Made by a program: the position numbers and the translations under genes. Below are positions 49,498-60,843 of a stretch of DNA of 64,000 nucleotides, piece after piece. The notes beneath the pieces are model-generated. The model searched no databases. It saw only the letters and a list, made by a program, of their open reading frames with translations, and had not been told where the DNA came from. The DNA is from Nemopilema nomurai (taxonomy: Eukaryota; Cnidaria; Scyphozoa; Rhizostomeae; Rhizostomatidae). The stretch lies in the NCBI GenBank assembly GCA_003864495.1, contig ML133426.1, positions 620,001 through 684,000 of the forward strand, in the 5' to 3' direction. The first letter of the stretch is position 1. Every line of letters begins with the position of its first letter.

Positions 49498-52400
49498 ATG
49501 AAGGCGCTCTTCGGAATTTTGCTTTTGGCTTTCGCCTTTCATGCTGCTTATTGCCTCGAAAATGAAGAGGGTGGGTCGCTTTTGGAATTTTATCGCATCA
49601 TCTTTTTTAAGGACAAATTGGTTCCATTTATTTTTAATTTCTGCCGGTTTCTGCCTATTGTCCAATATTATGGCAGATTTGTGGCTTTCCTTCTATGAAA
49701 GCCGTTCCCACTTCAGAAAATTTTGGAAATCTTAGCGCTTGTTCTTCTGATATGCTATGGAATTCAAAAACATTTTCTTTGGATTGAAGTTATTGGAAAA
49801 GAATTGCTCTTATGATTATCATCATTCGTAAGCCTCGGCATGGACTCACAACAAAATTTTTGTGACACAGTTGCTCCTCCTGAAAACCCGTTCCTTCTTT
49901 AGTCATTGTATTTTATATCTCTACTGAAAACCAGCTGCCTTTGGATCTCAGGCGATTATTTCGAGGGTGATATGGAGCTGACTGAGGAACAGAAAATCGG
50001 CATTCAAATGTCAATTGATGGATTACCAACATATGGTGCAACCACCTTTAAAAATTGGCCAAAGAGCATCCCATACGAGATCGATAGAAACTTGGGTGAG
50101 TTTGGTACAACCAAGGCATTCACTGCCCTTTAAAGCGATGTCTGACAAATCTGCAACGCTTTAGACATTTACTCAGTGGGCAGGGGCGTAAACATCGGGG
50201 GGGGGGGGTGTGTAGGGTGTGATACCCCCATTGTTATGTTATTTTACATGAAGTACTAAGCACACGTTGTAGTTAGGGTCTACAGATCAGATTACACGAG
50301 CTCATACTCACGAGTCTTGGATCACATGTCTTATCTATGAACAAAAGATGGTGTCAGAAATGGGATTAATCAAGACTCCACATCTCAGGAACGATAAGTA
50401 TACGTTATTTGATTGTATATCGTATCTGCGTCTGGACGACGAAACCCAATGGCTCATTTTCGAAGAGACTTTTATAAACTCATCTGCTGTTAATAGTTGC
50501 TTATCCTCGTTCCTCGTTGCCATTACAATATTTTACGAAAAGAAGTTAACACGACTGAACTGCAGCTTTTCTACTCGTGAATTGATCAAATAATACACGT
50601 TTTCTTTTTGTAAGAAACCTAGCTTGGGTCTTAATACTAAAAGTTGCTTAATTTGTCACTAGTTTCTAGTACTAAAAGTGTCCTTTTTTAGATAAACATC
50701 AACTTTTGCGCCTTTCCTTGCATATTATTTATATTAAAGTTTATAACACAACAGTAAGATTTGATATCGTATCTCTCGTTCATTATTCTTATGGAAACAG
50801 GGGTACTTTTGTCAAGAACCCGGAACAGTGTGCTTAAATTGTTGTATAATTTTCGTATTATTTTCCGGCTCAGAAATTCAGACTTTTTTATGGAGTTTCT
50901 TCAAAATATTGATTTAGTTCTACAAAGTTCTTAAATGTTTAGGGCTCTAGTACTAGGTTTCTTATAAACCGGTTTCTTATAATAAAAGGTACGTGTAAAC
51001 ACTGATTGACATATGAACAGCAAGGCATTGACTAATGGTTCAAAGATCAATGCAAAAACTAAACAATTTTAATACGTTGCATATCGAAGTCTCCCTCTCT
51101 ACAATTCAGTCTAAAAATCTTGAATGGCTTAATGGGCTGAATTTGCCCTCAATATTAATATAATAAGCCACCAAATTTAGGCCAATCCGTAAGGGGAAAT
51201 ACCACGTGACACACCTCAGATCTGAAAAAGACCAAGGCCTGAAAAGGGTATCAAAACTTGTTTTTCAATATCTGCAAAAGTAACCCTTTTGTTGGCCTGG
51301 GCTTGGTATTGTGGTGTCTCTTTGATACTGGGACACGATTAGATATTATACATACATTATGTAGCAGTGACATATAAAAATATAAATTAACATCCATCTT
51401 TTCCCGGGCAACGTACATCTTTTGTTTCCTTTTGACTGGGTTACATAGGGTTTATGACAGTTACGTATTATTTGTCTGAACGCGAAAGATTCAAAGCTTT
51501 TCTACTCTCCTTATAAAGGCTCAACAGCACGATCAAGCATTGCAGCCGCCATTGCTGATTACCACACATACACTTGCCTGAGATTCCACCAGCGAAGAAG
51601 TGAATCTGCCTACTTCTATTTCACAACTGGATCAGGGTCAGCTAAGTTTTGTTTTTCGATGTTTTAATTTTCAAACTTTTGGTAAGGTTTTATCTTCGAT
51701 CACAAGCAGACTTTCAAAGCAAAAGTGAAGGTGCATTTCCAACTTTAAACACTTGGTCGAATATGTAACGTAAATATGGAAGGAGATAATCTATATTATC
51801 ATTTTATTGTATCGCTTGTAATCACGGGGTTCAGCTTCCATTCCTAAAACTTTGTGTAGCTTGTTCTAAAGACGTTGCTTTTTTGCAATTGCTTAGAGAT
51901 ATAATTGTCACATGCAGCAGGTGTCCCTCAACCGAGTTCACTGCTATACTATACAAAGATGAATTGTTGAATTGCAATGGGTAAACTGCAGTCTTGTCTA
52001 TATGTAAAACGTATTTTCTACATCTCCTTGGCAAAAGACAGCTTAGTGCATGACACCTGTTGAGCCATTCTACACAGCCCCTTTTCGCTCCTTTAAAATC
52101 TTTCAACACTGTCAGCATGACGCTCAATCACACCAACACTATACCAGACCTCGACCCTTTCAGGTGCTCCTCCCCAATTGGCTACAGTGGACGGGCAAAC
52201 AACATCAGGCTCGGAAATGGATGCTGGTACAAGGGCATTGTTATTCACGAAATGATGCACAGTTTGGGATTCCTTCACGAGCAAAGTCGACCAGATAGAG
52301 ACAACTTCGTCAACATAATCTGGGCAAACATCCCATTTGGTATACGATCTTAACCTTGCCTATTTCAAAGTTTCTTTCAAGGCTTGATTTCTGTTGATGT

Positions 52401-53009
52401 GCTGTTGACAACAATGATTTGTATTGCTGGTAGACATCATAATTAATACACTAATAATATATTGGCATACCGACAATATACCCAAAGCCTTAAATTGAAC
52501 TGGATAAACCCACGAAAAGTACGGCTGAATATAAACCAATATGTGAAGGAATATCTTAACGTGATTATTAGCCTTGGCTTCTTTGGAGACGAGAAGGTGA
52601 GAAATGGTGTTGAAATTCTTGGAAGGCAAAAGAAAGGCACAAAACATGAGATATTCATCACAATAATAAACATCATCTACAAATATTTCCGAAACAGTAC
52701 CACAAATGTGAAGTTAATCATAGACAGCATTTCAGCACACACTACTTAGTAAGTGGAACATTCAATGTGAAATATTTGTTTGATGTTTCCTTTTACCCAA
52801 ACATACTTGTGGCTGAATTTATTTTTATCATCTCCCCAGGCAAATTGCACAACTTCAAGAAATACGACGTTGGTACAATCAGGTCATGCAACAGCCCTTA
52901 CGACTACCTGTCCGTCATGCACTACGGTCGCACTGCTTTTGGAAAAGGCAAGGTGACAATCGATGCTAAGAATAACTACTACGATAGGGCCAGCGATTGG
53001 AAGCAGTGA
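49498..53009 (+). CDS. Astacin copy 8, divergent and C-terminally truncated (226 aa, possible pseudogene)
   Basis: Exons 49498-49570, 49952-50095, 51519-51636, 52164-52339 and 52840-53009. Donor 1 is GTGGGT rather than GTGAGT; intron 1 is 381 bases against 112 elsewhere. It differs from the rest at many sites: Lys62/Ser63/Glu67 near the mature start, Ser79, Tyr90, a changed Cys113-Cys132 loop (Ile117, Ser120, Ala123, Asn125, Arg127, Gly129, Asn130), Tyr134, Leu149, Phe170, Leu194. Zinc site, Met-turn and Cys92/113/132 remain. In exon 5, losses totalling 11 bases after the YYDR codons shift the frame and end it at 53009; the old stop remains out of frame at 53043. The last cysteine and final helix are therefore lost, while a new Cys appears at position 187. 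Either a recent pseudogene or an enzyme with altered disulfides. Confidence 0.8.
50177..51068. mobile_element. Inserted/replaced DNA in intron 2 of copy 8
   Basis: About 890 bases that replace roughly 190 bases of the usual intron 2. The left side begins CAGGGGCGTAAACATC and runs into a run of G residues at about 50198-50208, then TGTGTAGGG and CCCCC. I associate this style with ends of some metazoan DNA transposons, but I see no clear inverted partner on the right and no recognisable transposase. An 81-codon frame (50348-50593) has no family I recognise. Confidence 0.45.
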
Positions 53010-53044
53010 GGACGTAAAGCAAATCAGAACAAAATACCAGTGCT

Positions 53045-54310
53045 AGACACGTGTGGCCTGAACTGATCCAACGATTCCTTCACTTAATATCAAATATAGC
53101 AAATTCCTTATTGAAAGATGGCTTGAAATTTACATTGCATAATGAAATATGAATGACTTGTCCTTTCTACCGATTTCTTTCTTTTGTGCCATCCATTTTT
53201 GGGACAGCACTCTTGCCACCCATTTTTTAGACATCTTCGAGGATCATCTGACAATGATCTGCTTGTAAAAATAGCATTTATTTTATTGAACTAAACTCCC
53301 GAAAATTTCACTGCTGAATGAAGCATCATGCCGCCAGGGCTCCTTTTACCGTTGCCAGCCAATTATTTTGTATATTATTCAATTCACGACTTCAACGAAC
53401 CGCGGCCTCGGTTTCGGGTAGGAGACTGGGTATGAGCTCGGAGGGAAAGAATTTCAACCGCTCACAAAAACAAATGTTTTCTCAACGATTGAACTGGAAT
53501 CTATCTTCGATTTACTTTCGACCTTCCTCGTTATTTGCTGATTGTTTTGTATCCTATCATCTCAGGAACAGTTTTTTTAAAACCTTAACAAGTATTTAGC
53601 TCTGATACGAAAAACACATATTTTTTACGAGAGATTCCTAATCCCATCTAATAAGTGGGTTTTAATATGGGTGAGCTAGGGGTATGTTTTGTTCCGTAGC
53701 GTTGAAAGGATATCGGATGTAGCCTTAATTGGTGACAGGCAGTTTGCTTTCGACATAAACGGTTGCTTCTAGCCTTCTCATTTTAAAGCAACTGTCAGAC
53801 ATTGACATAATAGACAGAGAAAATAGGTGTATGATAATTAAATAAGTAAGTCGGCCATAGGATTCCAATATTGCAAAACCTACTCTTAGCAAACCTAGCC
53901 TACAAACTTGATGCCAATGCTGAGAGGCATGGAGAGGCATCCTTCCCTAGCTTTCAGGATTCAATTATTTATCAGCTCAAAGGGGCATTTAGGATACCCC
54001 TTAAAGCTATTATTCTTCTGAAAACCAAAATCTAATACCTCGTTGGTCGGGTTGACCCTTAAGCAGGTGCCCCCATTCCAGTTATACTCCCAACGTCATT
54101 CTTTGCCCCAGCTAGTTAATACTTTATGGTACCGTAGCCACTTTAATGATCTGTGGCACTGCTGGAACTGTTCATTAAGTGACATAGATTGTACACAGAT
54201 TTGTCGCAAGGAACCAGACCCTTCTTCCCAGTGTCGCAAGGAACCAGACCCTCCTTCCCAGCGCCCAGTCGCTAGACAGTCTCGATTCGACTTTGAAATA
54301 GGCCTGACCC
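53045..54310. other. 3' flank of copy 8 and unique DNA up to the EMI/FAS1 gene
   Basis: To about 53,378 this is the array's conserved 3' flank, including the duplicated CCCATTTTT motif; after that it is unique. No gene recognised; ORFs here are short and domain-free. It must hold the 3' ends of two converging genes (copy 8 on plus, the FAS1 gene on minus). Confidence 0.6.
54202..54261. repeat. Two tandem copies of a 30-bp unit
   Basis: 54202-54231 and 54232-54261 differ at one base (CTTCTT against CTCCTT). They lie just beyond the stop codon of the FAS1 gene, in its likely 3' UTR. Confidence 0.85.
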
Positions 54311-57300
54311 TCACCCATAGTACCTCCTTTTGTACAAATACAGTACCACGTCGTCGATGATGTGAACCACTCCGTTATTCGCAACAATATCGGACTCCAC
54401 TGTTTCTGCGTAGTTGAATCTTATTGTGCCTACGAGCGTCAAAGATAGCCTCACTCGCGCTCCTGCAACTGAGAAAGGCGATGTTTTCCGCCTCGACAAA
54501 TTGCAAGTGTACAGCGTTCCAAGCATCATGTGGTACTCCAAAACATCTATTAGAGACTGGTCATCTTGGAAGTAACGGACCAATGTCTCGTTGTCCAGCT
54601 TCTGCCAGGCATCGTTGGATGGGGCAAAGAAAGTAAGAGGGGACTTTTTGTCGAGGGTCCTCCTCAGGTTCGTGAGATGCAAAGCCATTGAGAGCAAGGA
54701 AAGCTTCGGGTGACTTTGGATGATGTCGAGAATGGATTGCTCCGAGTGCTGGATTGGTTGCGAGGTTATGACGTGAATCACGGCATTACACGCTTCGATG
54801 TTCCGCAGTCTATAGCTCACCATCGATCCTTGGACGCAGAACTAGAACATAAACAAATGACACCGTTTAAGAGCCCCGCAAAACTATCCATTTCAAGCCA
54901 TGTGCTCAGAAGGGCCTTTACAGGCAGAAACTGGAATTCTTCTTTCTCATTTTATCAAAACAGATGATCAACTTTGACGCTCATTTCTGTTTAAGCAACT
55001 GCGTTTAAATGTTAGAATGGATCACGTTTTCATCATTCTTTTTGTAAGCTTGTCCTTTTCTAAGCCAGCTCTGCATAAGAACGTATTTTGGCAAAGTGGG
55101 AACTCATGCCTAGTGCTCCGCTCTTATACATACCTTGTGCTTTCCTTTCTGGCGATTGATTCTGATAGCATGCTTGTTAAAAGTGCTAAGCTGCATGTTA
55201 TCAGTCAGTTTTTTCGTTGAGTATTTTCCGATTGTCACATGAGCCTGCAAAAACTTTATGGCCGATTCATTACGATTTAGTTCAGCCAACCTCTTCTTAC
55301 CCAAATGCATCATGGCCCTGTTTGAGGGGACAAAGAGAGTGTAGCTTTGATTCGAGGGGAGATGACTGCCTTCAAAATCCGTTTGGTTCATCATTTTAGT
55401 CACCATAGAGACAGATGATAGACTCTGAAGGACTTTTTGAATGTGAAGAGCTGAAACAGTAAATTAAAGTATTCATTAATATTGAAGAGTGTACATATTA
55501 TTTCATGGAACTTTCAACGACACAATGAAATATATTTTAATTCATCTAAACGTATACATACATAATGCTTTGGAAGTAGAAAGCATCTAAAGCCGAGCTA
55601 AAAAGTTATGTAAACACTTCGTAAAGAGATTCCTATAAACTTTGGATGGCCTATAGAGCGTTGTTATTTCAATAATGGTTAATGTTGATTCATTAATAAA
55701 ACTCACAAATTATAGTTAGTATCTAACTAATATCTCACCTTTTGGAGTTACCAGCAATTGATTTATGATGAAAACGACACCATTTGTTGCAGCAAAAAAT
55801 TTTGTTTTGACCAAGATCCGGTTTATGTAGAATTTCCTCCCCTGATACAGCAGATTGAGCCTATCTCTGGCCAAGTTCGATATCGAAAAGCGTGGTCTCC
55901 GCTTGAGGACTGCCGGAAAAAACAGCCAGGGCACAATGTGTGTGGCTAAGAATTCCTGAGAATTACCAAAAGCTAGGGTAAGTGAAAAACCTAATTATAC
56001 TTTATTTAATCACACTTACATGATTGCATATGCAGCTTTCTTTAAGTGCATCTTCTAAAAACACCTGTCTTTGTCATCATTATCATAATGATCATAGTAA
56101 TTACATTCATAATCAAGGGCATGAACAAGAAATCAAAAATTTGTCTCATGATCTACATTTTATATCGTATTAACTTATTATATCTTATATATAATATCGA
56201 TATATCTTATTATACTTTATATCTCCTGTACCTGTACGTATAGAAATATGCAATGACACCTTGTCAGCAATTCAACTCATCCACATTGATTCATAGAAAG
56301 TCGATTTCTGGTTATGATTGAGTACGGATTCTTATTACACACGCAGCCAATTTGATATGAACTAGAGGCTAGAATTCGAACGCTTTTTGGTGCCCCTTGG
56401 AAGGAGCTACTGGCCCTTAGATTTCGCGGGCTTCAGTTGTGCTCGCGTGCTGTCCTTCTATAAACAAAGGAATGCATACCTTCAGGCATTTGAAATGCTG
56501 CTTTAAAGCTGTCTGTGTGGTGATTCCTGCGCGTCTAAAAGCTTCATTACTTGGTATGAAGAGTGTGTTGTATCCCGTGAGTTTCAAATTCACTGCTTCC
56601 AGCCCCATGTTGAACATGCTTACTTGTTTATACTGCTTCACCATGGCTTCGACTCTTCCGTGGGAAGGATGTATTATAGAGTCGACCACGTGGATGATTC
56701 CGTTGGAAGCTGATTGGTCCTTCTTCAAAACAAGTGCGTTTTGAATCACAAGTTGCTAGAGAAGAACAGATCAGAGATGAATTCATTGGCAATAGTCTTT
56801 CGCATCTGGCTTGATACCAGAGATAGAAGGAACGTCATGTGAGTGAATCGTTTATCACAGAAGATTTATCACATCACAATAAAGGCCAAACCAGCGCAAA
56901 ATTTCATCCAACATTTGTTGATCTACAACAACAGCAACAACAACCAGAGGCCTAGCCCATTCGCTCAAGCTGCTGCTAGGCAACTGAATATGGTGACTCG
57001 ATTCAGAAGAAAAGGACAAGTGGCAGCAATGCTTTTAGATACATGTGAAATTTTGTTTGATTAAAAATAATAGACTTAAATCAAATTAAAGGGCGGGAAG
57101 ACCAGAAAATGGATAAAGATGGAGCAAGGAGAGGGAATATTCGAGAACATAATCACCGAAAAGTATTGAAGACACTGTAATTTTCAAAGAAATGATGAGA
57201 ATGTCAGATGAGGAATTTGATAAAATAATATAGCTTATTGAGAAAGATGTTTGCCCCCATCAGCTTCTAAAAGGTCACGAAGTTAGGGAACAAATCGAAG

Positions 57301-59330
57301 TGGCGGGCTTTTCCTTTCTGCGCTTGCGCGAATGTGATTTTGTTGGACAGGGTGGCCAAACCATCCCAACATCGTCCAATATCATCCAGCATTTTTTATT
57401 AAAGTCAAATTTTGTCCAACATTACCCAACATCATCTAACATCGTCCATCTAGGTAGCTAAACCGGTCGAACATTTATACCCAACATTGTTGGGACTTGT
57501 TGGACCAAATGTTGCGCTGGTTTGGCCGGGGTTCAAATCATGTGGCTGTAGTTCCTGGAAAGCATTGTACAGAATTTCCTGGAAGACCAATGGAGTTCTT
57601 TATAGTCATATTCCCCTTGTCTCCTTTCAATATTCCTTCGCTCACACGAATTTAGTAAGTGGATGTACTGAATATTGTTTTGAAAATCAAGGATGTTTAA
57701 GCATATCTTCATTGTTGTTTAAGAAATGGGGCTTGATGAGCTAATACTAATAATGTGGATTAAAAATAGTTATGAGAAATAGTATGCTTGGAGATTGCTA
57801 TATTCAGTTTGTAACTTTCGCTATTTGCTCCACTCGAAATAAAGTACTGGCATACCATCCTCAGGCCTTTTTTCTTGCATTCCAACTTTGATCAAACCCA
57901 GAAACAAATTTTCACTTAATTTATCATTGTGTATTACGCACTCTGGCAATAGTTTACTAAGAGCAAGGCTTTGTAAAAATGGAATCTGCCTCAATGCTAG
58001 ACATACATTTCCGTAGGACAGTATATTCACAACTCGTGCTTGGCCGGGCAAGAAACTCTCCAAAGATCTTCTCTTCTTCAGCATAACAGAGGGCAATTTC
58101 CCACCAAATATGTGCATCGCCAGCAATATCCGCTGTAAATACTCCATTCGCTGAACCTTGGCTCCATATGCAGTTTGGAAGAAGTTGGCGAATGCTTTAT
58201 TCGTGGGCACAAGGATCGTCAGATGTTTGCGATATCGCAGAGTCGTGAAGAGCATGGACCGTCTTGCCAGGTTGACAAATGTAGACAGACCAAGCTTCGC
58301 GGCTACCTGGATTATGTTATGTTTAGAGGAGAATTTATCTAAAATGCAATTTGAAATATCTTCAAAACTCTGAGCTTATCGCGAGCAAATGGAATTCAAG
58401 GGGAAAGGGATTGCTATGGGTAGGCAGTCGACTGTCAAAAGTCAAATGGAAAATGTTTTGTTGAAAGTATAGGCACACAACATTGTAAACATAAAACAAT
58501 GACAATGTCAGGCCTAAGATTTGGGGCTGCCCCTAGAATGACCCCTCTCAAGCAGATCCACGTAATAGGGCGAAAGTGTGATATGATTGACGGCTGAGAA
58601 GGTGGTATTTTGCTACTCCTTAGATCATTCTTTGGGGGTACCGACATGCAGAGAAAAGGCTGCAATCAAGATTTACTTCTCTGAAGCTGTTTACAATCAA
58701 ACCATAAATATTCAACTGACGTAAGAGCACCAAAAACGCGTTGAAAGGCTTTCTTTCGAGGAAGATTTCTAGCCCACCTAGGGGGGCTGACCCTCTTTAC
58801 TAAGACCTTGTCTTTGAGTACCCAGGGTTCCACTAAGAAAGCCTTTACCAAAGACGTAGGGGATGTAAAGCATGGAAACACGCACCCTACTTTAATAACG
58901 CTTCATTCAGCCATGATTTTTAAAATATTGTCTTGCTCATACAAACAGCAAAGCTATGTTATACATGATGTCGAGGTTGCAGTGGCTGACCACCAATCAC
59001 ATCATGTGAGCAGCAAATCCACCGTATCCATTTTTAGTTCCTGTTCCAAAGTGGATGAGACTACCATTTAGGTTTTGTGGAAAGCAGGGAACCCACAGAG
59101 CGGTTGTTAAAAAAATTTACTTAAATATAGATTACGTCGTAAGTCCTTCCAAACCAGGCTTTTTTACTGACACTACATCATCTCTTTTGGGTAATTAGCA
59201 AAGGCAAGGGGTTCTTTGCTTACCCTTTGGGCATCCTTTTTGGTTTTTGACGGCTTCGTATCCGGGACAACACTTGTATTTTGTGTAATACCGCGGCATC
59301 GTTGCGGCAGCATGCTTGAATCCACCATGT
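54311..59330 (-). CDS. EMI plus four-FAS1-domain matrix protein, TGFBI/periostin-like (5' exons not found)
   Basis: Six exons reconstructed on the minus strand: 59330-59224, 58374-58007, 56755-56480, 55955-55739, 55450-55134 and 54841-54311 (TGA). Junction phases agree throughout (1, 0, 0, 1, 0) and give about 604 residues. The first exon is the second half of an EMI domain (YYTKYKCCPGYEAV... then GCP). FAS1-1 contains LTILVPTNKAF and NGIIHVVDSII; FAS1-2 has NTLFIPSNEAF and NGVVFIINQLL; FAS1-3 has YTLFVPSNRAM and NAVIHVITSQ; FAS1-4 has LTFFAPSNDAW and NGVVHIIDDVV. Family members have one EMI and four FAS1 domains, are secreted and bind matrix and integrins, so only the signal peptide and first half of EMI (about 60-80 residues) are missing, upstream of 59,330. 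The first exon starts in phase 2. No orthology test was possible. Confidence 0.85.
57340..57545. repeat. CCAACAT-rich interspersed repeat in a FAS1 gene intron
   Basis: Repeated words of the type CCAACATCRTC and a CCAACATTGTTGG palindrome over about 200 bases, ending with GGGGTTCAAATCATG, which looks like a pol III B box. Likely a short interspersed element or its remnant. It sits between the exons at 58007 and 56755. Confidence 0.5.
58375..59223 (-). other. Intron between the EMI exon and first FAS1 exon
   Basis: 849 bases. Two minus-strand frames of 71-76 codons occur here, with no family I recognise; treated as intron. Confidence 0.6.
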
Positions 59331-60713
59331 CTGAGGGTTAAAAATCTATTTATAAAATTTGTGAGAAAATCCAAGTAAGAGTTGGTTCAATAGACCTGAT
59401 TCACACTACTTTATCGTGAGACCTGTAAGTGGAAAATCCATATCCAAACTCCTTCATGTGGTTGAATCTCTCAAATGCACCCCCTGAACCCCTCTGCAAT
59501 GCTATATGATCGCTTGATTGTTATATTTGCAACAAACTAACATTCGGTAGCTGCGGGGGACATATCGCGCCATTATCTGTCTGCCTCGTAGTGAAGAGGC
59601 ATCTCATAAAAGGACGCTGTTTCTGCCAATAAGACTTTTTCAAGTACTTCAAATACTTTCAAGCACATTTTTAATTATGATAATTAAATGCCTACATACC
59701 GCGGACATTTTCTGGGGTTCCTCTTGCATAATGTTATGTGCTTTTCGATTTTTCTTTCTCTGCTTACACAAACATTGACCCTAGGAAAGACATTAACGGA
59801 CATTCGACATTCACATGTATTTCGAGGTAACGACATAAGATATTCAAATCATTGACAAAATTTATCAACGAGCGACGTTAGGCGATTATTCCTTATGCGT
59901 TTGAGTAAATAACAAAAAAATGCCTTGCAAAAAGCTCTATAACTATTCTAGCTTCGATACTGGTTTTTAGCCTCTGGTATCTAACCTTTTATGCTGGACA
60001 GAAATCTACATCATATGCAGGTTTAAATACAATCAGAGACAGCTCCCACATGATGGCCCCGAGTGGGAAATTTGGAAGCAGTCCGTACACATTCAATAAT
60101 CGTAACGGCAGCATGTTTTCCTTCATTACAACTAAATAGTACCAATGGACGCGCCTTGTGGTATTATGATCGTAATTTTTGATCCATGTTTATCTTCTTA
60201 ACTTAAAAAGCTACGGATGCTTTGGCAACTAAGCTGTTAATGCCTGCAGCGACCAATTGAATATATCTGCAAATCCAATTAAGGTTTTAGTGGTAGACAC
60301 ACTCTTATAAGCAAAACGATTGAAGTGGTTCCGATCACCAGTATTAATACCTATTGCAGAAAATCAAAGATTAGCGGTATACCCCCGGTACAGGTCCACC
60401 GCTGATAATAGACTTTGATCTTCCCCTCGCTCTATTCTAATCTTATGCTGGCATCAGAGGAAGTTTTCTAAGGGCAAGCTCACCTTGACACATTTTGCAG
60501 TACGTATTGTACACTACTACCAGCAATGTTAAATACACATGCATGCATGTTACATTCACGTACCATGACTTGAGTTTGTCTAAACTCGATGGTATCTATG
60601 CATAAGAAGCTCTAAACCTGACTATGAAAAGGTCTCATTAAGTAAAAAACTTTCTGAGGCTTCATTTTAAAAAGTCGTTCCTTTTTGCGGGAAGCTACTG
60701 TACCTACTATGAA
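59331..60713. other. No gene recognised
   Basis: Likely the upstream intron of the EMI/FAS1 gene on the minus strand, since the exon at 59330 begins in mid-codon. I could not locate the exon carrying the first EMI half. Confidence 0.4.
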
Positions 60714-60843
60714 GGGTCGAAGAACGAAAAAGAACTTAACGTATGCAAAAAATGGTTCTGCTATTTCTAGCTATTGTTAACTCATTTGCTGTCTAGACTT
60801 GAATAGCAGGCTATTTTGCCAAAATTACTTGTTAACATGAAAT
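60714..60843. mobile_element. Diverged relic related to the end of the 45.7-kb foldback element
   Basis: 60,714-60,780 matches the right arm of the element in order (GTCG, ACGAAAAA, TATGC, AAAAAT, GTTC, GCT, TTTCTAGC, ATTGT) with many substitutions. 60,818-60,843 (TTGCC...ACTTGTTAACATGAAA) resembles that element's asymmetric tail plus its flank. No second arm seen nearby. Confidence 0.5.

Larger units (their letters stand above)
2056..53378 (+). repeat. Head-to-tail tandem array of eight astacin genes and seven spacers
   Basis: Start codons lie at 2994, 9340, 15699, 22202, 28551, 34991, 42391 (plus an orphan first exon at 41271) and 49498. Exons, introns and spacers all align between units with few substitutions, so the units are recent duplicates, not merely related genes. 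The first unit lacks the spacer on its left and the last lacks it on its right, giving gene-(spacer-gene) x7. The left edge is near 2,056, where similarity begins in the upstream flank, and the right edge near 53,378, where the conserved 3' flank stops. The eighth copy is clearly the most divergent. Unit lengths differ through small indels, a 1.1-kb internal duplication before copy 7 and a 0.75-kb mobile element before copy 8. Confidence 0.93.

Noticed and set aside
57821..58006. Continuation of the first FAS1 exon past the GTATGT donor at 58006
   Set aside because: The frame stays open but loses the FAS1 pattern; splicing to 56755 restores it in phase with the conserved NGIIHVVD segment.
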